Origin: Halococcaceae archaeon
GTDB taxonomy: Archaea; Halobacteriota; Halobacteria; Halobacteriales; Halalkalicoccaceae
Length of the DNA stretch: 15,066 nucleotides
NCBI GenBank assembly: GCA_007128515.1
Contig: SKXI01000351.1
Span: 1 to 15,066, forward strand
Direction of reading: 5' to 3'
A program made the position numbers and the translations under genes. Every line of letters starts with the position of its first letter. Position 1 is the stretch's first letter. The notes under the pieces are model-generated. The model was not told the DNA's origin. It did not search any database and saw nothing but the letters and a program-made list of their open reading frames with translations. Shown here one piece after another: positions 1-6,584 of the stretch.

Positions 1-188
1 AGCTTCTCCGTCAGCAGGTCGCCGCTCCGCCCGACGAACGGTTCGCCCTCCCTGTCCTCCTGCTCGCCCGGTGCCTCGCCGAGGACGAGGAGATCGGCGT
101 CCTCCGGTCCGACGCCGTTGACGATCCCCGACCTGCTCTCGACGAGCGCCGAACACCGCTCGCACTCGACGACCGTACAGCCCTCCAT
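1..188 (-). CDS. Family 4 uracil-DNA glycosylase, N-terminal part (cut by window edge)
   Basis: The enzyme would excise uracil from DNA as the first step of base-excision repair in the cytoplasm. About 62 N-terminal residues are visible; the rest lies beyond position 1. Cys9 and Cys12 form a CxxC that in this family supplies ligands to an iron-sulfur cluster. The active-site motif GEAPGEQED lies at residues 37-45 and is followed by GEPFVGRSG (48-56), which is typical of family 4. The ATG at 186-188 is chosen because the protein then starts MEG, close to the CxxC, as homologues do; an in-frame ATG at 195-197 would add three residues. It follows UPF0215 on the same strand after a 46-base gap and is probably co-transcribed. 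The family call is firm; the C-terminal half cannot be checked here. Confidence 0.92.
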   Translation of the reverse strand, partial: MEGCTVVECERCSALVESRSGIVNGVGPEDADLLVLGEAPGEQEDREGEPFVGRSGDLLTEK

Positions 189-234
189 TGCTCCCATACC
201 CGGCGCTCGGTCCGCACTCACAAAGCCGCGACGA

Positions 235-792
235 TCACTCCCCTCCGCGCCACTCGTCGGCCGCCCGTGCGGCCAGCCTGGCGACCCTGATTGGTTCGGG
301 TCGTCCGCCCTCCGGTGTGAACGTCCGGACGATCGACGTGACCTCCTCGTCGTCCAGCCCGACCGTTCTGACGAAGACGCTCTCGTCGTTCACCCGCACC
401 TCGCTCCGCGGCGGCTGGCGCTCGTAGATCGCGAGCCGCCGTTCTCGCTCGTCGCCCGAGAACGCCTCTCTCACCCCGGATTCGAGACCGTCGCTCTCCT
501 CGAAACTCACCGAACAGACCGCCATTCCCGTCCGCTCGTGGAGCCGATTGAGGTCGAAGAGGTTGAACCAGGCGGGCGCGATCCCCGAGAGAAACAGGTA
601 CGGAACGTCTTCCCGATCGAGTCGACCCACGAGCGCGCAGAGCCCGGCGGTCGCGTCGAGTCCGCCGACCGAGATCCGCGAGAAGGCGAAGCCGTCGACG
701 ACCCGATCGGCGCGGACGACGGCCCCCGCGAGCGTGCTCTCCTCGCCGCGATAGGACTCCGCGACGCCGAGCGCGCGCACGCCGGGCTTCAC
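235..792 (-). CDS. UPF0215 / DUF99 family protein
   Basis: This 185-residue protein matches the archaeal DUF99 (UPF0215) family in length and in its landmarks: KPGVRALGVAES at the N-terminus, TLAGAVVRADRVVDG (20-34), GGLDAT (43-48), GIAPAWFNLFDL (70-81) and SVSFEES (94-100). The biochemical role of the family is not established; its fold has been related to endonuclease V, so a nucleic-acid role is possible but unproven. The start is a GTG (790-792) that overlaps the TGA of the upstream DUF5786 gene as GTGA, so the two are probably translationally coupled. The uracil-DNA glycosylase gene follows on the same strand, which fits a DNA-maintenance role by association only. The family call is strong and the function open. 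Confidence 0.88.
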   Translation of the reverse strand: MKPGVRALGVAESYRGEESTLAGAVVRADRVVDGFAFSRISVGGLDATAGLCALVGRLDREDVPYLFLSGIAPAWFNLFDLNRLHERTGMAVCSVSFEESDGLESGVREAFSGDERERRLAIYERQPPRSEVRVNDESVFVRTVGLDDEEVTSIVRTFTPEGGRPEPIRVARLAARAADEWRGGE

Positions 793-962
793 TCGCCCTC
801 TTTGATCTCCCCGAGGCGTTCGATCAGTTCGGCGTTCGACGCGCCGTTGTCGAACGCGAACTCACCACGGTGGTCCGAACCCGCCGTCACGGCTTCCTCG
901 TCCAGTTCGGTCTCGATCTCGTGGTTTCCCTGTTCGGATTCGTCGTAGCTTCCGAATCCCAT
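789..962 (-). CDS. DUF5786 family small acidic protein
   Basis: This 57-residue haloarchaeal protein starts MGFGSYDESEQ and ends in ASNAELIERLGEIKEGE, the pattern I associate with DUF5786: a glycine/aspartate-rich start, an acidic middle and a short amphipathic C-terminal helix. No catalytic motif or membrane segment is visible and the function is unknown. The ATG at 960-962 is preceded by a TATA-like element about 28 bases upstream, supporting a leaderless start; longer in-frame extensions would run through this promoter and the opposite gene. Its stop overlaps the GTG start of UPF0215, so it appears to lead a three-gene operon ending in uracil-DNA glycosylase. Assignment rests on recalled family features, not a search. 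Confidence 0.8.
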   Translation of the reverse strand: MGFGSYDESEQGNHEIETELDEEAVTAGSDHRGEFAFDNGASNAELIERLGEIKEGE

Positions 963-986
963 GCGTGAGCCTAGCAGGCTTGATCC

Positions 987-994
987 ACTAAAAC
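987..994 (-). promoter_or_regulatory. TATA-like element for the DUF5786 operon
   Basis: Read on the minus strand the sequence is GTTTTAGT, centred about 28 bases before the ATG at 962, the spacing expected for a leaderless haloarchaeal promoter. A small hairpin (AGCCT-AGC-AGGCT, 968-980) lies between it and the start codon and could be incidental or an operator. Confidence 0.5.
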
Positions 995-1040
995 TCACCG
1001 GCGGCGAAGTACTGATGCGCCCGGCTCTCGTCGTGGGGGC

Positions 1041-1658
1041 ATGGATGTCATCGACGCGACGGCGGACGCCGATGGGTTTACGTGTAACGTCTACCTGGTT
1101 CCCGGCGACCGGACGGTGCTCGTGGACGCGGGGGCGATGGAGGGCGTCGAGGACGTGGTCGCCGACCACGTCGACCACCTCGACGCGGTCGTGCTCACCC
1201 ACCAGCACGGCGACCACGTGGACCAACTCGACGCCGTCCTCGACCGGTTCGACGCCGACTGCTACGCATACGACGACCACCCACGACGGACCCACGCCAT
1301 CGCCGACGGCGAACGCGTCACGATCGGTGACGAGTCGTACGAGGCGGTCTACACGCCCGGTCACGCCGCCGACCACCTCGCGTTCGTCGGCGACCGGGCG
1401 CTCTTTTCGGGCGACGTCGTCGTCTACAACGACGAGGCGTTCGACGACGGCAGTTTCGGGCGGACCGATATGTCGGGCCAGTCGCGCGAACGGCTCATCG
1501 AGAGCATTCACACGATCCTCGAGCGCCTTCCCGACGGCGTCGAGTCGATGTACCCAGGCCACGGCGACGCGTTTCACGGGGACGTACGCGAGGTGATAGA
1601 GCGTGCGCTCGAACGCGCCGAGCGACGGGACCCGAAGTACCCGGAGGACGCGGCGTAA
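1041..1658 (+). CDS. MBL-fold metallo-hydrolase (glyoxalase II-like)
   Basis: This 205-residue soluble protein has the metallo-beta-lactamase fold signatures in order: THQHGDH at 53-59 (ligands H54, H56, D58, H59), TPGH with H108, GDVV with D125, and YPGHGD with H174. All residues for a two-metal site are present, so it should be an active hydrolase, probably of a thioester or similar ester as in glyoxalase II-like enzymes; the substrate cannot be told from sequence. The ATG at 1041 is preferred because it begins directly at the first strand of the fold. The nearest upstream gene is divergent, and about 120 bases separate it from the GNAT gene downstream, which has its own promoter-like element. 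The fold is certain, the substrate unknown. Confidence 0.93.
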   Translation: MDVIDATADADGFTCNVYLVPGDRTVLVDAGAMEGVEDVVADHVDHLDAVVLTHQHGDHVDQLDAVLDRFDADCYAYDDHPRRTHAIADGERVTIGDESYEAVYTPGHAADHLAFVGDRALFSGDVVVYNDEAFDDGSFGRTDMSGQSRERLIESIHTILERLPDGVESMYPGHGDAFHGDVREVIERALERAERRDPKYPEDAA

Positions 1659-1747
1659 CACCGGCAAGTGGTTCCGTTTCCAGTTATCGCTGGATGTCCG
1701 GGATCGCCGGTACCCATCCATCCGTAACCGAGAGCGCCGGGTCGGCG

Positions 1748-1754
1748 TTTATCG
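1748..1754 (+). promoter_or_regulatory. TATA-like element for the GNAT-DUF5816 gene
   Basis: The sequence TTTATCG is centred about 26 bases before the ATG at 1777. This is the expected distance for a leaderless transcript and supports that start over the longer in-frame extension beginning near 1603, which would run through the promoter and the end of the upstream gene. Confidence 0.55.
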
Positions 1755-1776
1755 GCCTCGCTCCCCTGGTTCGCGT

Positions 1777-2538
1777 ATGGAGTTCCAGGAGGCGACGCAC
1801 GACGACCGAGGGGCGATCCGGGAGGTCGCCCGCACGTCGATTGAGGCATCGTACGCGCTCAGCCCTCGGACGATCGAGACGCTCCTCGAGACCGAGTTCG
1901 GCGAGGAACGACTGGCGGACCTGATCGAGGACGAGTCCGCCCTCGTCGCCCGGGACGACGAGGAGGCGGTCGTCGGGGTCTTCCTCGGGACGACCGAGGA
2001 CGGGGTCGGGACCGTCGAGTGGATCCACGTCGCGACCGAGGCACGCGGTCGGGGAGTCGGTCGCGAACTGTACGAGCGTGGCACCGAGCGACTCCGGGAC
2101 CGGGGGGCGGAGACGATCCGGGCGGAGGTGCTCGCGGACAACGCCCAGGGCCGGACGTTCTTCGAGGAGTTCGGCCTGGACGTCGACGACCAGCGCGACG
2201 TGGAGATCGGCGAGGAGACGTTCCGCGCACACGTCTACACCGAGGAGGAGTCGGACGACGACGTCTCGCCGCACACCGAATCCGACCCGGTGGTCGAAGC
2301 CGGCGAGACGGTCGAGACTCCGGACGGCGAGACGGTCCATCTGGGCGAGGAAGAGCTTCCCGGCGAACAGGGGCCGTTCTACGTGGCCTACGAGGGGAAA
2401 GAGCGGGACGAACCGTACAGTTTCGTCTGCGGGAGCTGTGGGACGCTCGTCGAGGCGGTCGACGCGCTCGATCGGGTCGAGTGCGAGGAGTGTGGGAACC
2501 TGAACACCCCCGACGAGTGGGACGGGAGCTACCTCTGA
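1777..2538 (+). CDS. GNAT N-acetyltransferase with C-terminal DUF5816 zinc-ribbon domain
   Basis: This 253-residue two-domain protein has a GNAT fold at residues 1-155, with the acetyl-CoA loop RGRGVG at 90-95 and the late GNAT segment LADNAQGRTFFEEFGL (119-134). An acidic linker follows (about 155-175). The tail (about 177-253) carries TPDGETV, GPFYVAYEG and two CxxC pairs (C218/C221 and C236/C239), ending GNLNTPDEWDG; this matches DUF5816, a small haloarchaeal zinc-binding domain of unknown role. The enzyme should transfer an acetyl group from acetyl-CoA to an amine; whether the acceptor is a protein or small molecule is unknown. The zinc ribbon may recognise the target. The start is set by the promoter 26 bases upstream. 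Confidence 0.9.
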   Translation: MEFQEATHDDRGAIREVARTSIEASYALSPRTIETLLETEFGEERLADLIEDESALVARDDEEAVVGVFLGTTEDGVGTVEWIHVATEARGRGVGRELYERGTERLRDRGAETIRAEVLADNAQGRTFFEEFGLDVDDQRDVEIGEETFRAHVYTEEESDDDVSPHTESDPVVEAGETVETPDGETVHLGEEELPGEQGPFYVAYEGKERDEPYSFVCGSCGTLVEAVDALDRVECEECGNLNTPDEWDGSYL

Positions 2539-2559
2539 TACGGACGGGTGTCGTCTCTC

Positions 2560-2674
2560 ACCGGTGATCGCCGACCCGTACTGATACTGTCGGCTGTGAC
2601 TACGTGGAGATTCTCTCCACCCCGTAGGTGAGAATCTTCAACGACTTACAGCCGACAGCATGAGGATCACCGGT
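2560..2674. repeat. Outer 10-bp inverted repeat bracketing the palindrome
   Basis: ACCGGTGATC at 2560-2569 is repeated as its exact reverse complement GATCACCGGT at 2665-2674. The pair brackets the 72-bp palindrome at 2587-2658, asymmetrically (17 bases on the left, 6 on the right). It lies between the convergent 3' ends of the GNAT-DUF5816 and L40e genes, so it could act as a bidirectional 3'-end structure that an element inserted into, or be the outer part of the element. Confidence 0.6.
2587..2658. repeat. 72-bp imperfect palindrome, possible miniature transposable element
   Basis: The two halves pair around position 2622.5. An 11-bp perfect arm (CTGTCGGCTGT, 2587-2597, with 2648-2658) is followed inward by a five-base mismatched patch and a second arm (2605-2615 with 2630-2640) that pairs at ten positions plus one G-T. 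As 29-bp terminal inverted repeats the halves agree at 23 positions. A competing hairpin also exists: CTACGTGGAGA (2600-2610) pairs with TCTCCAC (2614-2620) and GTAG (2624-2627), leaving a three-base loop. There is no coding capacity and no clear target-site duplication. A MITE-like remnant or a palindromic end of an IS200/IS605-type element is possible; identification needs other copies. Confidence 0.6.
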
Positions 2675-2698
2675 ACCCAGTGACGACCGCCCGTACGA

Positions 2699-2848
2699 TC
2701 AGACGGTGCGGCGCTCTTTGGCCTTCGGGCGGAGGTTCTTGTAGCCGCACTTGCGACAGCTGGTCGCCCGCGGCGGGTTGCGGGCGTTACACCGCATGCA
2801 GATCTGTTTCTCGAGCAACCGCTTTTCCGCGACGTCGAACGATGCCAT
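2699..2848 (-). CDS. rpl40e: 50S ribosomal protein L40e
   Basis: This 49-residue zinc-ribbon protein has C17-x2-C20 and C31-x2-C34. The segment [18 protein letters not shown] (11-28) and the basic end [12 protein letters not shown] are diagnostic of archaeal L40e, the free-standing counterpart of the ubiquitin-fused eukaryotic eL40. It is a structural component of the large subunit. Its basic composition stands out among the acidic neighbours, as expected for an rRNA-binding protein. The ATG at 2846-2848 has a TATA-like element about 27 bases upstream, just beyond the stop codon of the symporter gene on the same strand, so it is likely transcribed separately. The length equals the usual archaeal form and the call is secure. 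Confidence 0.96.
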   Translation of the reverse strand: MASFDVAEKRLLEKQICMRCNARNPPRATSCRKCGYKNLRPKAKERRTV

Positions 2849-2870
2849 GGGTGAGGTTTCCCCGGCGCCG

Positions 2871-2879
2871 AACAAAAGA
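2871..2879 (-). promoter_or_regulatory. TATA-like element for L40e
   Basis: Read on the minus strand this is TCTTTTGTT, centred about 27 bases before the L40e ATG in the 35-base gap after the symporter gene. The spacing is right; the match to a haloarchaeal TATA box is moderate. Confidence 0.4.
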
Positions 2880-2883
2880 CTTC

Positions 2884-4353
2884 TCAGTCCGCGCCGAGCC
2901 CGAAGTGGACCGAGACGTCCTCGGTCGCGGCTCGCGAGGTCACGAGCGAGACCCCCACGGTGAGCACGAGCCCCAGGCCCATTCCGACGAGCGAGGCGCC
3001 CCAGCCACCGTAGGTAGCCGGCACCATCGGGAGGAACGCCGCGGCGGCGTAGAAGAGCTGACTGCCGCAGATCCCGGCGTACATTCCCGATCTGGTCGTT
3101 CCGGCCCAGTAGAGCGCGACGATCACTGGGAGGGCGAGCTGGGCGAACCCGGAGAACGCGAGGTCGCCGATCTCGATCAGCGTTCCCGGCTGGCCCAGGC
3201 TCGCGAGGAACGTCCCGAGCGCGAAGAGGACGACCACGACCCTCCCCAGGCGGTCCTCGCGACGCTCACCGAGGTTCGGGTCGACGAACGGCCGGTAGAG
3301 GTCGCGGGTGAAGTACGACGAGCCCGAGAGCAGCATCGAGTCCGAAGAGGACATCATCGCGGCCATCGCGCCGGCGATGACGAGCGCGCCGAACCAGATC
3401 GGGGTGTACTCGGTCAGGAGGAGCGGCAGGACGTTCTGGCCGGGTTCGGCCTCGATGCCGAGGCCACGCGCCCAGGTACCGAGGAGGAACGCGGGGACGA
3501 ACAGTAAGAGAACGAGCACCGGCCAGAGCGGGAGCGTCCGCTTGAGAACTTTTTCCGAACGGGCGACGAAGAAGCGCTGGTTCACCTGGGGGAACATCGC
3601 GACGCCGAAGGCGATGCTGATCGCGAGCGTGAGCATCCGCTGTGGGGTGTAGTACTCGCTGCCGAGCGCGAGCAGTTCGGGGGCCTCCGCGGCGACGCCC
3701 GCGCTCGCGACGCTCGGACCGCCCGCGGCGACGAGCACCCAGATGGCCGCCACCCAGACGACGACGAGCATGAACAGCCCCTGCAGGGTGTCCGTCCAGG
3801 CGATGCCGCGCATCCCCGCGAGCACCACGTAGACGATCATGAACAGCGTGATGAGCGCCGCCCCACCCCAGTAGGGCAGCGCGCCGTCGGTGAGCGCTTC
3901 GAGCGCCGTCCCCGCACCCATCTGCTGGAGCATGACGTAGGGAAAGAGCCAGAAGAGGCTGATCCCAGCGACGAGCCCCCGGAGTCGGCGCGAGCCGAAG
4001 CGGTCGCCGAGCATCTCGCCGAGGGTCACATACCCGCCGCGCTGGCCGATCAGCCACTGCTTGTAGCCGATCACGTACCAGAGGATCCCGAAGATGACGC
4101 CGTCCATCAGCCCCATCACGAGGATCCACTCCGGTCCCTGGAAGTACGACACGTTCGGGCCGCCGAAGAAGGTGAACGCCGATAGCAGCGTCGCGAAGAC
4201 GGTAAAGAGCAGGACCACGGTCCCGAACGACCGGCTCGCGAGGTAGTAGTCCTCGGCGGTGCGGTCGGTCAGCCGGTAGGCGACGAGACCGACGACGAGC
4301 GCCAGTACGAGATAACCGACGACGATCCCCAACTGGATGGCGACGACGTTCAC
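2884..4353 (-). CDS. SSS-family sodium:solute symporter
   Basis: This integral membrane protein of 489 residues has many hydrophobic helices, consistent with the roughly 13-helix LeuT-type SSS fold. Family landmarks are [21 protein letters not shown] (106-126, written here by its ends GGYV and RRLRG), TDTLQG (187-192), and the stretch at 331-353 containing [16 protein letters not shown], which includes Na+-site serines and continues into RDLYRP. It should import an organic solute with sodium; the solute is unknown. The start is set to the GTG at 4351-4353, which overlaps the TGA of the DUF3311 gene as GTGA. This gives a protein beginning at the first helix, whereas the longer extension would overlap DUF3311. 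DUF3311 partners are often found with monocarboxylate-type SSS transporters, so an organic acid is a reasonable guess. Confidence 0.92.
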   Translation of the reverse strand: MNVVAIQLGIVVGYLVLALVVGLVAYRLTDRTAEDYYLASRSFGTVVLLFTVFATLLSAFTFFGGPNVSYFQGPEWILVMGLMDGVIFGILWYVIGYKQWLIGQRGGYVTLGEMLGDRFGSRRLRGLVAGISLFWLFPYVMLQQMGAGTALEALTDGALPYWGGAALITLFMIVYVVLAGMRGIAWTDTLQGLFMLVVVWVAAIWVLVAAGGPSVASAGVAAEAPELLALGSEYYTPQRMLTLAISIAFGVAMFPQVNQRFFVARSEKVLKRTLPLWPVLVLLLFVPAFLLGTWARGLGIEAEPGQNVLPLLLTEYTPIWFGALVIAGAMAAMMSSSDSMLLSGSSYFTRDLYRPFVDPNLGERREDRLGRVVVVLFALGTFLASLGQPGTLIEIGDLAFSGFAQLALPVIVALYWAGTTRSGMYAGICGSQLFYAAAAFLPMVPATYGGWGASLVGMGLGLVLTVGVSLVTSRAATEDVSVHFGLGAD

Positions 4354-4565
4354 GACCCCGCCTCCGTGATCCAGAGTCCCCACGAACGGCGGGCGAAGAC
4401 CCAGAACGCGAGCGAGGTGACGACCATCCAGCCGACGTGCCACCAGATCCACCCCGGCACGCCGAGGTAGAGCCGTGCGTCACCCCAGAGGAACCAGGGG
4501 ATCGAGAACGCGACCAGCGTCAGGAAGACGAGCGCCCACCCGACCCGTTCGACAGTCGAGGCCAT
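4350..4565 (-). CDS. DUF3311 small membrane protein, symporter partner
   Basis: This 71-residue protein has two hydrophobic segments: one around residues 8-26 (WALVFLTLVAFSIPWFLW) and one around 37-58 (IWWHVGWMVVTSLAFWVFARR). The order IPWFLW ... GVPGWIWWHVGWMV matches DUF3311, a family encoded next to SSS symporters. By analogy with small partners of other SSS carriers it may be needed for assembly or activity of the transporter; this is inference. The stop overlaps the symporter's GTG start, so the pair is translationally coupled. The ATG at 4563-4565 is the only start close to the first helix. Confidence 0.88.
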   Translation of the reverse strand: MASTVERVGWALVFLTLVAFSIPWFLWGDARLYLGVPGWIWWHVGWMVVTSLAFWVFARRSWGLWITEAGS

Positions 4566-4592
4566 CTGTACACACTCTATCGACCTCGGGGG

Positions 4593-4602
4593 CTTATCTA
4601 TT
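4593..4602 (-). promoter_or_regulatory. TATA-like element for DUF3311-symporter operon
   Basis: On the minus strand this reads AATAGATAAG, centred about 32 bases upstream of the DUF3311 ATG, in an AT-rich patch of an otherwise GC-rich region. Position and composition fit the operon promoter; the exact box is uncertain. Confidence 0.4.
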
Positions 4603-4629
4603 ACTATCCTGCTCTGGAATAGTGAACTG

Positions 4630-4647
4630 ATGAAGTTTATTCTTCAT
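4630..4647. promoter_or_regulatory. Palindrome ATGAAG-TTTATT-CTTCAT between divergent genes
   Basis: Perfect 6-bp arms flank a six-base AT core. The site lies in the 125-base region between the symporter operon (minus) and the DedA gene (plus), about 44 bases upstream of the DedA start. The TTTATT core could itself be a TATA element giving a short leader, with the arms forming an operator for a dimeric regulator. Function is inferred from symmetry and position only. Confidence 0.4.
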
Positions 4648-4690
4648 AGACGCAGATCGGATACACGATCACGTCGGCTGCTACCCGTGA

Positions 4691-5227
4691 GTGGACTCAA
4701 GGGTGCTGCACCCGTATCCGGTGAGCGTGATCGGGCTGACCGTGGATCTCGCGACGGGGTTCATCGAGAGCTACGGCCTCCTCGCGTTGTTCGTGGTCTT
4801 CGTCCTCGAAGGGGCGCTCGTCGGGAAACTGCTCCCGACACGCGCGCTCTTGATCGCGACGGTCGTGGTGCTGGACGACCCGCTCTCGTACCTCTCGGTG
4901 CTCGTCGTGGCGGTCGTCGGCGCCACGATCGGCCAGTGTGCGGTCTTCCTCCTCGTTCGCACGCAGGGCTCGATGGAGGTGCTCGACAACCGGTACGTTC
5001 CGCTCGAGGACCGATGGCTCTCGCGCTCGCGCGAGTGGTTCGACCGGTGGGGGTTACCCGCGCTGCTGGTCACGAACACGCTGCCGGTCGTCAGAGGCTA
5101 CCTCGTCGTCGTCGTCGCCCTCTCGCGAACGCCGGCGTACCGCTTTCCCCTCTTCTCGGTCGCCGGGACGCTGGTCTACATCTCCGCGCTCGTCGCGATC
5201 GGAGCTGGCGTCGAGTCGGTCATCTAA
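4691..5227 (+). CDS. DedA-family (SNARE-associated) membrane protein
   Basis: This membrane protein of 178 residues has hydrophobic segments near 28-40, 52-61, 67-90, 122-143 and 154-175. The order FVLEGALVGKLLPTRALL (37-54), then LPVVRGYLVVVVALSRTPAYRF (131-152; landmarks P132 and R135-G136), then a final FxxxGTLVY helix, follows the DedA/SNARE-associated layout. Members act in membrane homeostasis, and some bacterial and eukaryotic members move lipids; the archaeal role is unknown. The start is uncertain: GTG at 4691 is used, with a GATACAC element about 18 bases upstream, but an in-frame GTG at 4721 would remove a ten-residue head and may be correct. Its stop overlaps by four bases the stop of the convergent lipoprotein gene. 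Confidence 0.8.
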   Translation: MDSRVLHPYPVSVIGLTVDLATGFIESYGLLALFVVFVLEGALVGKLLPTRALLIATVVVLDDPLSYLSVLVVAVVGATIGQCAVFLLVRTQGSMEVLDNRYVPLEDRWLSRSREWFDRWGLPALLVTNTLPVVRGYLVVVVALSRTPAYRFPLFSVAGTLVYISALVAIGAGVESVI

Positions 5228-5786
5228 CTCCCCTCGTTCCCCCCGTCGGCCGTCTCCTCGACGGCTTCCTCGAGCCAGTCCGGCTCCTCGACGTCGGCGT
5301 CGAGTCCGAGAAACGACATCGACCGCTCGGTAACGACGGAGGAATCGCCGGTCGTCCGTCGCGCTCGCGACTGGAGGGCCTCGAGGCGCCCGGTCCCGTC
5401 CACGAGACCGATCGTCCACTCGTCGTCGGTGTACCGCCCGAGGGAGACGATCGTCCGTCCCTCCCGCCGATCGGCCGCCACGAGCGACCCCCGGGAGAGC
5501 CCGCCCTGGATCTCCTGGCTCCCCGGCACCCACCTCGACACCGCCCACCCGACCTCCTCCTGACCGGACCACCCGAACGTCGTTTCGCCCTCTTCCTCCG
5601 CCCGGTAGAACCCCTCCCCGGCAACTCGGTCCTCCCAGACGTCTCCTCTTCGTCCACGTCGACCTCCGGGCGCTCCGCGGGCGTGGGTAACGCCTCCTCG
5701 TCCGCCGGCTCCTCGAGCCAGCCACAGCCGGCGATCCCGCTCGCGAGTCCGAGGCCACCGATGCCGAGGAACGATCGCCGTCGCAT
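5224..5786 (-). pseudogene. Tat-exported lipoprotein gene broken by a one-base frameshift
   Basis: The first frame starts at ATG 5784-5786 with the Tat-type signal MRRRSFLGIGGLGLASGIAGC, a twin-arginine start and an AGC lipobox with Cys21. An acidic Pro/Glu linker follows to DEEE at residues 45-48. That frame then turns Arg/Ser/Gly-rich, unlike a haloarchaeal protein. From 5643 downwards another frame continues in acidic style: DVWEDRVAGEGFYRAEEEGE, then SLGRYTDDEWTIGLVDGTG, ending at TAG 5224-5226 after 139 codons. Joining the two requires a -1 shift, or one missing base, near 5641-5650; the joined product would be about 187 residues. No known domain is recognised. It may be a true pseudogene or a sequencing/assembly error. 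The joined ORF converges on DedA with overlapping stop codons. Confidence 0.75.
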
Positions 5787-5832
5787 GCTCGACCGTGCAA
5801 ACCGACCGAGAAAAACCTGACGGCGTCCCGTC

Positions 5833-5847
5833 CTCATCCGCGATGAG
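5833..5847. promoter_or_regulatory. Inverted repeat CTCATC-CGC-GATGAG next to the DUF420 promoter
   Basis: Perfect 6-bp arms are separated by three bases and end six bases before the TATA element of the DUF420 gene, overlapping the usual BRE region. It also lies about 50 bases upstream of the divergent lipoprotein start. A regulator binding here would compete with the basal factors TBP/TFB; this is inference from position. Confidence 0.4.
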
Positions 5848-5853
5848 AGGGGC

Positions 5854-5859
5854 TATACA
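5854..5859 (+). promoter_or_regulatory. TATA box for the DUF420 gene
   Basis: TATACA is centred about 25 bases before the ATG at 5881, the standard distance for a leaderless archaeal transcript. It is one of the clearest TATA boxes in the window. Confidence 0.6.
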
Positions 5860-5880
5860 TCCGCGCTCCCTACCCCGGAT

Positions 5881-6510
5881 ATGGCAACCGTCGGGGTCAG
5901 ACGACGCGCACGCGAACGGCCGCTCGCGATAACCATCGTTCTGACGCTCGTCGGCTACGGGGCGGTGATCGGGACGTTCGCGGGCCTGATCCCCTACCCG
6001 ACGATCGGCGAGACCGGTGTCGACGTCCTCACGCACCTGATCGCGCTGACGAACGCAGGTGCAACGATCGCACTCGTCCTCGGCTGGTACTGGATCCGGC
6101 AGGGCGAGGTAGCGAAACACAGGGCTGCTATGCTCTCGGCGTTCGGACTCATCCTCCTCTTTTTGCTCTTCTATCTCCCCCGGGTCGGCGGAGGCGGCGA
6201 GAAGTACTTCGTCCTCGAGTCGGCCTACGCGTGGGTACCGCTCTGGGAGGGGGTTCGGTTCGCGTACCTCGGGATGCTCGCGATCCACATCGTCCTCTCG
6301 GTGATCGCCGTCCCGCTCGTTCTGTACGCCGTCACCCTCGGGCTAACGCACTCGCCGAGCGAACTCGGGAACACGCTCCACCCGACGGTCGGCCGGATCG
6401 CCGCCGCGACGTGGATCCTGAGCCTCGTCCTCGGCATCGTCACCTACGTCCTGTTGAACCACCTCTACGCCGCCGAGTTCGAGCCTGCGCTCGTCCTCCT
6501 GCCCCTGTAG
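5881..6510 (+). CDS. DUF420 family membrane protein
   Basis: This 209-residue membrane protein has five hydrophobic segments (about 17-37, 50-71, 83-100, 127-150 and 172-193). Histidines that recur in DUF420 are present: H52 in VLTHLIA, H80 in AKHRAAML, H136 in AIHIVLS, and H167 in TLHPTVGR. The family includes YozB/CtaM-type proteins linked to haem-copper oxidase assembly in Gram-positive bacteria, and the membrane histidines would suit a haem or metal role. A function in respiratory-chain assembly here is inference, as no oxidase gene is in the window. The ATG at 5881 is supported by a TATA box 25 bases upstream. The length is normal and no defect is visible. Confidence 0.88.
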   Translation: MATVGVRRRARERPLAITIVLTLVGYGAVIGTFAGLIPYPTIGETGVDVLTHLIALTNAGATIALVLGWYWIRQGEVAKHRAAMLSAFGLILLFLLFYLPRVGGGGEKYFVLESAYAWVPLWEGVRFAYLGMLAIHIVLSVIAVPLVLYAVTLGLTHSPSELGNTLHPTVGRIAAATWILSLVLGIVTYVLLNHLYAAEFEPALVLLPL

Positions 6511-6584
6511 TTACCCCCACCTCACCCCGTCGGCTGAGCGGCGGGTTCGCGCAGCTTCATGTGTCGGACCCATGCAGAGCGAGT

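Noticed and set aside
118..948. A 276-codon plus-strand frame across the UPF0215 and DUF5786 genes
   Set aside because: The minus strand encodes recognised families here, and this frame has atypical Arg/Ser/Pro composition in part and no motifs.
2587..2658. A tRNA or C/D-box RNA gene at the palindrome
   Set aside because: The folding is a single long imperfect hairpin with no cloverleaf or C/D boxes.
5638..5655. Programmed -1 ribosomal frameshifting in the lipoprotein gene
   Set aside because: No slippery heptamer and no clear downstream structure were seen; a simple indel or sequencing error explains the data better.
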